Origin: [Phialemoniopsis] sp. UDSM-2020
Lineage: Eukaryota > Ascomycota > Sordariomycetes > Thyridiales > Thyridiaceae
Length of the DNA: 64,000 nucleotides
Direction of reading: 5' to 3'
NCBI GenBank assembly: GCA_018873225.1
Contig: JAEILZ010000009.1
Coordinates: forward strand, 2,719,501 to 2,783,500
Within the stretch, counting starts at the first letter, position 1, and every line of letters begins with the position of its first letter. The position numbers and the translations under genes were made by a program. Below the pieces are notes generated by a model. The model made no database searches. It was given only the letters and a program-made list of their open reading frames with translations, and was not told the origin of the DNA. Below are positions 23,901 through 33,456 of this stretch, piece by piece.

Positions 23901-26008
23901 TCCTCGATCATGTCGACGGCTGGGTCAAGCCGGGCACTTCGACTGCTTTGATGGGTGTCTCCGGCGCCGGCAAGACCACGCTTCTCGATGTCCTCGCAAC
24001 TCGTGTCACTGTCGGTGTTGTCAGCGGTGATACCATGATCGATGGCCTTCCTACGGACACCTCCTTCCAACATCGCGTTGGCTATGTACAACAGCAGGAC
24101 CTGCACCTCAACACCATGACCGTTCGGGAGGCTCTCGAGTTCAGTGCCCTCCTCCGGCAATCCGCCGAGATTCCGCGCCAAGAGAAGCTTGATTATGTTG
24201 AGCAGGTCATTGGGATGCTCGAGATGCAGGACTTCGCCGATGCTGTTGTTGGAGTCCAAGGCGAGGGCCTCAATGTGGAGCAACGCAAACGACTGACCAT
24301 TGGTGTGGAACTTGCAGCACGACCACAGCTTCTGCTCTTCCTCGACGAGCCTACCTCGGGACTCGACTCTCAGACGTCTTGGTCCATTTGCGACCTCATC
24401 AAGAAGCTGACCAGGAGTGGGCAAGCGGTACTGTGCACCATTCATCAACCGTCGGCCATTCTGTTTACTCAGTTTGATCGGTTGCTGCTGCTGGCTCCTG
24501 GAGGGAAAACCGTGTACTTTGGCGGCAAGTGATCATTCTTCGAGGTTTTGAAGAGTACATACTAACACTTTTTCATAGAAATGGGAGACAACTCTGCAAA
24601 ACTCATCACTTACCTCGAGAATCAAGGAGCGCCCAAATGCCCGGCAGACGCTAATCCTGCGGAATGGATGCTCCAAGTCATCGCCCCGACTCATTCGGAC
24701 GAAGAGAAGAAGATCGACTGGCATGAGCAGTGGCAAAGATCTACTGAGTATACGGCAGTTAAGAAAGAACTGGAGCGCCTTCGGTCCTTACCAGTTACCC
24801 AACCTGCCACCCTGAATCAGAATCAACCCACCGAAGATGATGCTTCTCAGCACAGAGAATTTGTTGCTCCATTCACAACCCAGCTCTGGCAGGTGCTGCT
24901 CCGCACATCTAAACACTTTTGGCGATCGCCCACCTACATTTGGTCGAAAGCTCTCCTCATCATCATCTCAGTATGTTCTGGTCCTTCACAGACTCTCTTA
25001 ACCTTGTGCTAACCTGGACAGTGCCTGTATCTCGGCTTTAGCTTCAGCGCGAAGAACAGCATTCAGGGTCTTCAGAACCAACTGTACGCCATGTTCATGT
25101 TGCTCGCCATGTTCGGAAACATCAACGAGCAGATCATGCCTATGTTTCTACCACAACGTGATCTGTTCGAGGTGCGAGAGCGGCCGTCGAAGATCTACAA
25201 ATGGACCAGTATGTAAACCTTGCAGCCTCCTAAAGTCCCTTGCTAACATTGCCTTACAGCCTTTGTCCTGTCAAATATTCTTGTAGAGGCAGGATGGAAT
25301 ACGGTCCTTGCCGTTGTCGCGTTCTTCTGCTGGTACTATCCGGTCGGCTTCGTGATGAACACCACATCCGACGACCAGCAAGTCAGAGGTTTCCTCGCCT
25401 TCCTCTTCCTGTGGATGTACTTGCTTTTCACAAGCACGTTCTCTCACCTGGTCATCACGTGGATTGAGTCTGCCGAAGTTGCTGGTATCTTGGCAACTCT
25501 AATTTGGATGCTTTGCCTCGCGTGCTGTGGGTAAGTACTGATGATATCCAGGCTGCCGGTCAGGCATACAGACTGCTAACTTCTGAATAGTGTGGGTGTG
25601 CTTCGCGTTGACCTCCCGGCGTTCTGGAACTTCATGTACCGCCTTTCACCAGGGACCTACCTGATATCAGGGATCATGAGTTCATCGCTCGCTGGCAACA
25701 AGGTTGTATGCGCTCCGTCGGAGATCCTATACATGCAGGCGCCCCAGAACATGACCTGCGGCGACTTTCTCGGTCCCTTCGCGGAGGCAGTACATGGCGT
25801 AGTCCTCAACCCGGCGGCCACTGATGTGTGCTCCTACTGCCCGGTCGCTTCGACGAATGACTTCCTCGGCCGCTTTGAGATCTTTTACAGCAACCGATGG
25901 AGGGACTTTGGCTTGCTCTGGGTGTACATTGTTGTGAACGTCGTCGGGGCAATGGCTCTCTACTGGATTTGGAGGGTTCCCAAGGGTCGCGGGACTAAGA
26001 GAGCCTGA
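20920..26008 (+). CDS. PDR-type (ABCG) full-size ABC transporter
   Basis: Twelve exons (20920-21547, 21616-22067, 22123-22219, 22285-22772, 22838-22864, 22918-23161, 23224-23551, 23602-24524, 24579-24970, 25022-25208, 25260-25530, 25591-26008) give 1,484 residues in the order NBD1-TMD1-NBD2-TMD2. This class exports drugs, plant defence compounds or lipids at the plasma membrane. NBD1 has the PDR-typical degenerate Walker [10 protein letters not shown] (Cys for Lys, about residues 178-186), signature [10 protein letters not shown], and [14 protein letters not shown]2 has canonical Walker [10 protein letters not shown] (about residue 872), the degenerate linker LNVEQRKRL and Walker [15 protein letters not shown]. 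Such asymmetry is normal in the family. Exon 5 is only 27 nt. Intron 8 (24525-24578) uses a GC donor, joining VYFG to EMGDNS as in relatives. ATG at 20920 chosen; 20998 is possible. Confidence 0.95.
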
Positions 26009-26617
26009 TCGATCACTTTAAAGGAAGCATTCACAATTGTCGATTTTCTCTCTCTTTTCCACAATTTCGATCCCCGGGGTCTCAGGCTTGTGGCGCCCCC
26101 CCGTGAGACTGGCCTTGGAAGGCGGACATATACATGACGCGGTTGCGAAAACCTACCAGACACGTCGCGAAAACAATTAAGCTATATATACCAAATTAAA
26201 TGGTGAAATTGGAATGTTTGATCTGAAATACATGAGGAGCTGCCATTGAGAGTAGAGATCAAGGCCCCAGCTATCCGATCCATGTAGGCTAGGGCGCCGA
26301 AGAAGCATTGTTTCGTTTACGTCATCAAATCGGGCGCGATCGTCGCACTAGCCCCTTAAACGCCCCAATTCACAACGTCCTCCACAACATCTGAGAATCA
26401 TTCCCTCTCCTACCGTCACCTGTCTTCGTTTCTGACAGTCGTGTAAAAGAAGTCGAAGGGACTGTTTTTTTCTTGCTAGCATTCACGGCTCCGACTGGCA
26501 TCGAAGAGATTGCGTTATATGAAAAGGGCGACACTCCGGATCCTAGGCTATCTACGAACACCGGCTCCCTGCCCTTTTCGCCCGAGTAAGCTACTCTTAG
26601 TGAGGCGCATCACCGAG
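26009..26617. other. Intergenic, no gene seen
   Basis: This is the 3' flank of the PDR gene and 5' flank of the glycosylase gene. It contains an AT-rich tract near 26180-26205 (TATATATACC context), probably part of the PDR transcript end. If the glycosylase starts at the upstream ATG 26519, the right 99 bases are coding. Confidence 0.45.
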
Positions 26618-28204
26618 ATGGCTCAAGGTCGTACCACTAGAGCGCGAGCCGCTCCGGCTTTAGCTACTGTCAGCAAGGCAGAGCTTGGCTCGGCAACCGG
26701 GAGCGCAACGAGGAAGAGAAAACGGACAAGCGGAACAGGCGCCGAGACTGCCAGCGGCGGCGGCATTAATGGCTCGCCGACTAGTCCTGCATCTCCCAAG
26801 GTCGAGATCAAGCAGGAGCCTGACCAGCCCCAAACACCTATGGCGAAACGGAGAAGACAGCCTGCAAAAGCCAAAATAGAAGACACTGCTCATGACTTAC
26901 CGCGCAGATCAACTCGATCGCGGAGAGAAGCTGATCACCAAAGCAAAGCCATCAAAACGGAACCAGTTCATGCATCAAAGGCGGTACTGCCAACACCCAA
27001 GAAAAGTACTCCTCGTAAGAGGGTCAAGCTCGAGAAGCCTGACGATGCTCATCTCGGCGTGAAGACACCAGTTTCCACAGCCAAGAAGTCCAAGTCTCCC
27101 AGGTCGAAGGCTAATCCATATGGCCTGACGCCTGGTGCCACACCCTTTCCAGATTGGCCCGGGCCAACACCGGAGATGTGTGAAGAGGTCACTCGACTGC
27201 TGTCCAAGCTCCACGGCCACTATAAGGCGCCAGACAAGATCCCTGCCCCGTCTCTGGATGTAGCTGGATGTGGTGAAGTTCCTTCCATCCTGGACGCTCT
27301 GATAAGAACGTTATTGAGTGCAAACACCACCAACAAGAACTCGAGCACGGCTTTCCAGGGCCTGGTCAAAACATTCGGCGTCGTCAAGGAAGGCATTGGA
27401 AAGGGTAGCGTCAACTGGAACAATGTGCGTCTGGCTCCAGTAGAGGACGTCATCGAAGCGATCAAGTCCGGTGGGCTGGCCAAAGTCAAAAGCAACAACA
27501 TCAAGAAGATCCTCAATATGGTGTATGAGGAGAATCAGCATCGCAGAAGTGCCTATCTCGAAGAGAGGAAGACAGGAAACGCTACCTCCGGCATCGTTGG
27601 CGCAGGCGAGAAGACACAAGGCCAGAAGGATCTCGAGATCCTCAAAACGGACTCAGAGGTTCTTTCTCTTGACCACATTCACGGCATGGAGCCCGAAGAG
27701 GCAATGCAGGAGCTTATTAAGTTCCCCGGAATCGGCGTCAAGACTTCTTCCTGCGTCATGCTCTTTTGCATGCAACTACCGAGCTTTGCCGTCGATACAC
27801 ACGTTTGGCGGCTCTGCAAGTGGCTCAAATGGGTGCCACCTACTGCCACACGAGACCAGACTTTCAGTCACTGCGAGGTGAAGGTACCAAATCACCTCAA
27901 GTACCCACTGCATCGGCTACTCATCCGTCACGGCAAGACGTGCGGCCGCTGCCGGGCTATCACGGGCGAAAGCAGCGAGGGCTGGGCTGACGCCGACTGT
28001 CCCATCGAGCATCTGGTGGAGAGGACTGGAAAGAAGAAGGGTTCTGGCGGTACGCCAACTGCAAGTCCAGCGAGGAAGAAGGCGCATGGCGGCGGGACGC
28101 CAAGAAGGGCGGCGGAATGGAGCCCAGAGGAGGAGGAGGATGACGAAAGTTCAAATGAGACCCCGGAGCTCTCGGACCATCCCAGTGACGATCTTGCCGA
28201 CTAG
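26618..28204 (+). CDS. HhH-GPD base-excision DNA glycosylase (Nth/MutY superfamily)
   Basis: Intronless; 528 residues from the ATG at 26618. An in-frame ATG at 26519 would add 33 residues with a basic, mitochondrial-presequence-like look. The protein removes damaged or mispaired bases. The core includes LIRTLLSANTTNKNS, the helix-hairpin-helix FPGIGVKTSSCVML with catalytic Lys at residue 375, and FAVDTHVWR with catalytic Asp at residue 393. The 18-residue Lys-Asp spacing equals that of endonuclease III, so a bifunctional glycosylase/lyase is likely. The first 200 residues are Lys/Arg/Pro/Ser-rich and disordered, with nuclear-localisation-like clusters (RKRKRTSG, PRKRVKLEK). The C-terminal CGRCRAITGE...DADCP region has only three cysteines instead of the four of the [4Fe-4S] loop, so the cluster is probably absent. 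Acidic tail EEEEDDESS. Confidence 0.9.
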   Translation: MAQGRTTRARAAPALATVSKAELGSATGSATRKRKRTSGTGAETASGGGINGSPTSPASPKVEIKQEPDQPQTPMAKRRRQPAKAKIEDTAHDLPRRSTRSRREADHQSKAIKTEPVHASKAVLPTPKKSTPRKRVKLEKPDDAHLGVKTPVSTAKKSKSPRSKANPYGLTPGATPFPDWPGPTPEMCEEVTRLLSKLHGHYKAPDKIPAPSLDVAGCGEVPSILDALIRTLLSANTTNKNSSTAFQGLVKTFGVVKEGIGKGSVNWNNVRLAPVEDVIEAIKSGGLAKVKSNNIKKILNMVYEENQHRRSAYLEERKTGNATSGIVGAGEKTQGQKDLEILKTDSEVLSLDHIHGMEPEEAMQELIKFPGIGVKTSSCVMLFCMQLPSFAVDTHVWRLCKWLKWVPPTATRDQTFSHCEVKVPNHLKYPLHRLLIRHGKTCGRCRAITGESSEGWADADCPIEHLVERTGKKKGSGGTPTASPARKKAHGGGTPRRAAEWSPEEEEDDESSNETPELSDHPSDDLAD

Positions 28205-28366
28205 TCTCGCCCCATGCTGGAATACTTGGGCTCCGAGTCAGGTTGACTATCGAGTGTCTGATGGACTGTTTCTAGTATATCAATGTAGGCAGTGAAAATG
28301 GCTGTAATTACTAGTTCATTACTAGTTAATTTAGAATATATCTCTATCATGTCCGCTTGAGAACAT

Positions 28367-29829
28367 TCATATTTGGCTTTTAATCATCTTCGATTCCCCC
28401 ATTGTGTACAAATGCCGCTGCTCCGCCTCAACCTCTTGCCATCGCTCGTCGACATCATGTTGCAATATCCACCAATTTACCGTGAATCGCTCTTGGTACC
28501 TACGCACGAACTCCTCGTCATCACCGAGACCCTCGCTGACATAGACCGTGTCGGCCTTGTCATACTCAAACTGGCGCTCCACGCGCAGCAAGAAGTGTCG
28601 CCGCGTCTCGTTGAAAAGGTGCAGGGCGTAAGGTATGTTGTACGGTGTCGTCGACGACACGTTCACTTGTTGAATCGGCTTTGCCAAGCGCGCCCGTGGC
28701 GACAAGCTCGATGCAATGGTCGGAGGTCGAGATGCGTGCGTCCGGTGAAGGGACCGATACAACGCCCACACGTCTCCAAAGCAAAAGGCGCTCCCTGTGC
28801 CCCAGCCCCCAGCTGTGGGATGTGCTGCGTCGCCAATAAAGGCTACGCAGTCATCTCGAGTAAGGTCCTCCATCCACTTGGCGCCTTGGAGGGGATAGGC
28901 CTCGATGCCCGGTAGTGCATCGACGACTTGCTGCACGAGACTGTGCCAGCCCGTCAGCTTCTTCTTGACCCTAGCCACGCCGTCCTGTCCCAGTTTGTGT
29001 TCCCAACGAAGGCCCTGGGCAAAGTCTTCAGGCTCCTGCAGGAAAGCGGCAAAGGAATATGTGCCGGGCTCGAGGCGGGAGAGGATCACGACATTAGGCC
29101 CTTTCTTGAAGGATGACGAGTCGTTGGGGAGATCTCGAATGTGGGCGAGGCGGGAGACGGGAAAGTTTATGCGGTACGCGACTAGGCCTTTGTATTGGAC
29201 TTTTGTATCTGGCAGATATTGTCTCCTTATCTTCTGTTTGACGAGTCAGCACAGGAAAAAACCATTCTGTTCAGAGCGGAGTATCTCACCGAATAAAGCC
29301 CATCCGCCGCAACAACAAGATCAGCCCTTCTCGTCTCACCATCCTTAAGATGCAGCACAGCTTCTCTCTGGCTGTCCTCCCTTCTCCTCGTCTCCACGCG
29401 AGCAACCTCGCTCCCGTACCCCACCACCCCTTCCGGCACATCCATCATGAGCGTCCTATGCAGCAACGGCCTCGAAGCCCGACCCTCCTGCATGTGGCGC
29501 GGCGTGTCGGGCGACACGGCCGTGGTGAGAATCTCACCGGTCGCCCAGTGCCGGTGGTGTATGCCCTCCGTGCCCTCGCCGCGGTAGATCACCTGCTGCA
29601 GGTGCGCCCACGCCGCCGGGGAGAGCATCCGCCGCAGCACCTTGATCGCCGTGACCATGAGCGCGATCTGCGCGCCGGCCTCGCGGACGGCCGGGCTGCG
29701 CTCGTAGAGGCGAACCTCTACGTCTGGGAGGCGGGACAGGGTCCCGGCGGCCGATGCGCCGGCTAGACCGCCGCCGATGATGGCGATGCGGAGCTTGGGG
29801 GTCGTCGAGGCCGGGTGCTCGTGGTCCAT
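28367..29829 (-). CDS. FAD-dependent aromatic monooxygenase (salicylate hydroxylase-like)
   Basis: Two exons (29829-29290 and 29233-28367) encode 468 residues. The flavin-binding motifs are in order: LRIAIIGGGLAGASAAGTL near the N-terminus, DLVVAADGLYS (the DG motif), and FIGDAAHPTAGGWGTGSAF (the GD motif, with the Ala/Gly-rich helix seen in fungal salicylate-hydroxylase-like proteins). Such enzymes hydroxylate phenolic or aromatic acids using NAD(P)H and O2 in the cytosol. I chose the ATG at 29829, 14 residues before the first strand. The gene is divergent (635 bp) from an MFS permease at 30465 that is followed by an aldo-keto reductase, suggesting a shared catabolic role. The exact substrate cannot be read from sequence. 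Confidence 0.9.
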
Positions 29830-30464
29830 GTCTTGTGTTATGATGATCTTGATTGGCAAGTGATGAAAGGCTCGTCAGAGAATGTCAAGTATATCGGCAT
29901 GTCTCATCCGGCCGACACAGGACCAGCTGCATCACCTCATCGTTTAGTCCCGCATGTGTCGGCCCAGAAATTCGGGTCCGTACAATGTCGGCGGTCGATC
30001 CTTGTCATTGACTTCAGAAAATATGCTCGGTAATATCTCGACAGGATGGACGACTTGCGATTATTCCCGATTCCCGACATTACGGCTCTGGTTTTGTTGT
30101 CCATGTGTAGTCTGTGGCCAATGATCTGCCCAGATGCGATTGCGATACATGACGCCATTCCCACCGTCCATTCGCAAGCTTAAATCCCTGGCTAAACCGG
30201 GTTTACGGCCAGATGAACGCAGTGCAGATCCGGAAATAGGTCAATAGCCAAGAGACTCGGCTTCTCATGAAATAGTGGCTAGTAGGGATATCTAAAATTC
30301 GTTCCAGCCGATGTTTCTTGCTGTGATCACACGATAAATGGGGTGTATGAGCAAGCAACCCTTGAATGATATATATATTGGCGTGAACGCATCTAAACAC
30401 CCCGATAAGTCCGTATCTTTATCTCATTGAGAGTACGAACTTGCGAGATCTTGATCGAAAAAAA
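29830..30464. promoter_or_regulatory. Divergent promoter region, FAD monooxygenase / MFS permease
   Basis: This 635-bp region separates two outward-facing genes that plausibly act in one pathway. An alternating AT run at 30369-30378 lies about 90 bp before the permease start and may be its TATA box. No coding potential otherwise. Confidence 0.45.
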
Positions 30465-32130
30465 ATGGCCGGCAGTGCTGAGACAAAGAACATATCGGCC
30501 GTATCCGACGGAGAGTCGGGGCGGTCTGACAACGAGCATATTGATATTGCAATAGAGAGGAGAATTGTACGCAAACTCGACATGTATCTCATTCCAGTGT
30601 ACATGATCACCTATATGATTAGGTTTGTTTTGCCTCCATTTGACGATCATGAAGGATGGGTTGACTGACAAGGCTATAGCTTCATTGACCGAGTCAATGT
30701 CGGCAATGCCTACGTAGCAGGGATGGCTACAGAGATCAATCTCAAAGGCAGCGAGTACAACGGTAAGATCCAGAGTCAGTGTTAATGTCCAGAAGACTGA
30801 CAGCATCTCCAGTGGGGGTTTCGATCTTCTACGTTACCTATGTGTTATTCGAAATACCCTTGACCATTCTCCTCAAAATGATTGGGCCTTCACGAATGAG
30901 TGAGTGATTCCGTTCATTCTCGGACAGTATTCTTGTAACAGTGTTACTAAAAGGTCTCTCTCTCCTCAAGTTCCTATCTGCATGATCGGCTGGTCTCTCG
31001 TCACAACCTTCAGCGGCTTCCTACAAAATTACGCCGGCTTCGTTGTCTGTCGCCTCCTCCTAGGCATCTGCGAATCAGCATTCTTCCCGTCCCTGAACCT
31101 CTACGTGTCCATGTTCTGGAAGCGCGAAGAGATCGCAAAGCGTGCCATCCTGCTCATGGTCTCAATGTCGCTCGCTGGTGCCTTTGGAGGCCTGCTCGCC
31201 TACGCCCTGACTCAGCTTGATGGGACTGGCGGTTACTCGGGCTGGAGATGGCTGTTTTTCATTGAAGGTTTGATCTCATGCGTATTCGGAGTCGCTACCT
31301 ACTGGCTATTCCCGGACAACCCCGAGACCGCCTACTTCCTGAATGAGCAGGAGCGTAAAGTCGGCAAAGAGCGGCTTTTGAAGCAGGGAAACTACGAAGA
31401 TTTCTCTTGGGCAGACGTCAAGGCAGCTCTCACGTCGCCCATTTGCTGGCTTTCTGGCGCCATCCAAATTGCGGCATGTACGCAAGTCTACAGTAAGTAG
31501 TTGAACAGTCCCCAAGCTTGCCGAGGCTACAATGGCTGACATCACATAGGCATGAGCACGTTCCTCCCAAACATCGTCAAGGGACTCGGTAACACAGGCC
31601 TGCAGACCCAGTACCTCACGATCCCCATTTACATCACCGGCGCCGTGGGCGTCTTGGCCGCGGGCTACCTGGCAGATCGGTTCCAAGTGCGCGCCCCCAT
31701 TCTACTGACGTTCAGTCTGACCGTCATGGCCGGCTACGCTACCCTCCTCGGCACCTCCAACCCGGCGGTGAACTACTTTGGCTGCTTCCTCATCGTCTTT
31801 ACTAGCTACGTGTACCCGGGCCTGAACCTGACCTGGCTGAATGGCAACACGGCGCCGCATTACAAGCGAGCGACGGCGATCTCTATGAACCAGACAATTG
31901 GAAACCTGGGTGGCGTCATTGCTGGGCAGATTTACCTCGCAAGGGAATCGCCTCGGTACAAGACGGGACACGCGGTCAGCTTGACTGGGGTTGTGCTTGC
32001 GTGGTCGCTGACTTGGGTGCTGTGGTTTGTATTGAGGAGAGAGAACCAGAGGAAGCAGAGGGAGATTCAAAACGGAACGACGGATCAGGGAAGAGGAGAT
32101 GCTTCGCTGAGCTTTAAGTATCAGCTGTGA
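30465..32130 (+). CDS. MFS permease, Dal5/anion:cation symporter family
   Basis: Five exons (30465-30622, 30680-30762, 30813-30899, 30971-31492, 31550-32130) encode 476 residues with twelve predicted helices. Family blocks are DRVNVGNAYVAGM after helix 1, RLLLGICESAFFPSLNLYVSMFWKR, AGAFGGLLAYAL, WRWLFFIEGLISC, GYLADRF, and GLNLTWLNGNTAPHYKRAT in the second half. The family carries small organic anions with protons across the plasma membrane. Position between a salicylate-hydroxylase-like gene (divergent) and an aldo-keto reductase (253 bp downstream, same strand) suggests uptake of an aromatic or related acid for that pathway (inference). All five exons join in frame with GT-AG introns. Confidence 0.92.
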
Positions 32131-32382
32131 TTTAGAAGCTTGATTGCAAAAGGGGCGCTGGAGTTGAAGGTCCACAAAACTGGCGACGAGCCTTTCCGCC
32201 GACCGGCGGTCGACAAACTTGTTGAACTGAGTGATGTATGTAAAATTCGAACTCTATTTAAGCCAAGCTTTATCTCTCATTTCTAATTACCTTGGATGTG
32301 AAACGTAGCTTGTGAAGAAGCTTGTTTAATAATCAGACGTACCTTAACTGCCTGCTTACATTTCCTTACTCACCACGACACG

Positions 32383-33456
32383 ATGTCCCAGCTACCGCCA
32401 AAGCTTCAGGAGTCTCTGGACAACTCTAAATGCGAGTACCGTAATCTGGGAAACAGTGGCCTGCGGGTCTCGGTTCCCATTCTTGGGTGTGCCAGCTTCG
32501 GGGACCCTCGCACCTTGGATTGGTTCCTCGACGAACCCCAGTCTCTCCCGCTGCTCAAGGCGGCCTACGACAAGGGCCTCAACACATGGGACATGGCCAA
32601 CAGCTACTCCAACGGCATCAGCGAGCTGACCGTGGGCAAGGCACTGAAGAAGTACAACATCCCACGGCACAAGGTCGTGCTCATGACCAAGTGCCGATGG
32701 GGCGTCAGCGACGACGACCCGCAGGTCCGGCACGCCTTTATGCGCGACGCCGTCGAGTCCTCAAAGGACTACCAGAACAACTACGGCCTCTCGCGGACCG
32801 CCATCTTCAACCAGGTCGACGCGAGCCTGCAGCGCCTGGGCACGAGCTACATCGACCTGCTGCACATCCACTCGTTCGACTACGACGTGCCCATTGAGGA
32901 GACGATGCGCGCCCTGCACGACCTTGTGCAGTCCGGTAAAGTGCGCTACCTCGGCGCCAGCCGCATGTGGGCGACGCAGTTTGCGCGCATGCAGTTCTGC
33001 GCCGAGCGCCACGGCTGGACAAAGTTCGTCGCCATGCAGAGCCAGTACAGCCTGCTGTACCGCGAGGAGGAGCGCGAGATGGTGCGCTTCTGCCACGACA
33101 CGGGCGTCGGGCTTGTGCCCTGGTCGCCGCTGAGCCGCGGGCACCTCGCGCGGCCGGCGGCGGCGTTTGGCACCACGCTGCGGAGCAAGGGGGAGCAGGC
33201 GGCCGGGAGGGGCCTGTCGGAGACGGACCTGGCTATTGTCTCGAGGGTGCAGAAGGTTGCGGAGAAGCGCGGGTGGCCGATGGCGTATGTTGCACTCGCT
33301 TGGCTCAACAAGCGGGTGACGAGTCCGATTGTCGGCGTGAATAGTATCGAGCGCCTAGACGAGGCAGTTGGGTTGAGGGGCAAGGTGTTGACGGCAGAGC
33401 AGGAGGCGTATCTGGAGGAACTGTACCAGCCGAAACCTGTGCTGGACAACCTGTGA
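32383..33456 (+). CDS. Aldo-keto reductase
   Basis: Intronless, 357 residues. The (beta/alpha)8 reductase family reduces aldehydes and ketones with NADPH in the cytosol. The catalytic tetrad is visible: Asp and Tyr in WDMANSYSNG, Lys in VLMTKCRW, and His in LLHIHSFDYD. The NADPH-contacting SRG/PWSPLSRGHLA and IVGVNSIERLDEA segments are also present. SYIDLLHIH and GKVRYLGASRMWA place it in the AKR9/aryl-alcohol-dehydrogenase-like or voltage-gated potassium channel beta-like branch, not the xylose-reductase branch. It follows the MFS permease by 253 bp on the same strand. Third bases are strongly G/C in the second half. Substrate not known; a role beside the FAD monooxygenase is inferred from position only. 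Confidence 0.92.
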   Translation: MSQLPPKLQESLDNSKCEYRNLGNSGLRVSVPILGCASFGDPRTLDWFLDEPQSLPLLKAAYDKGLNTWDMANSYSNGISELTVGKALKKYNIPRHKVVLMTKCRWGVSDDDPQVRHAFMRDAVESSKDYQNNYGLSRTAIFNQVDASLQRLGTSYIDLLHIHSFDYDVPIEETMRALHDLVQSGKVRYLGASRMWATQFARMQFCAERHGWTKFVAMQSQYSLLYREEEREMVRFCHDTGVGLVPWSPLSRGHLARPAAAFGTTLRSKGEQAAGRGLSETDLAIVSRVQKVAEKRGWPMAYVALAWLNKRVTSPIVGVNSIERLDEAVGLRGKVLTAEQEAYLEELYQPKPVLDNL

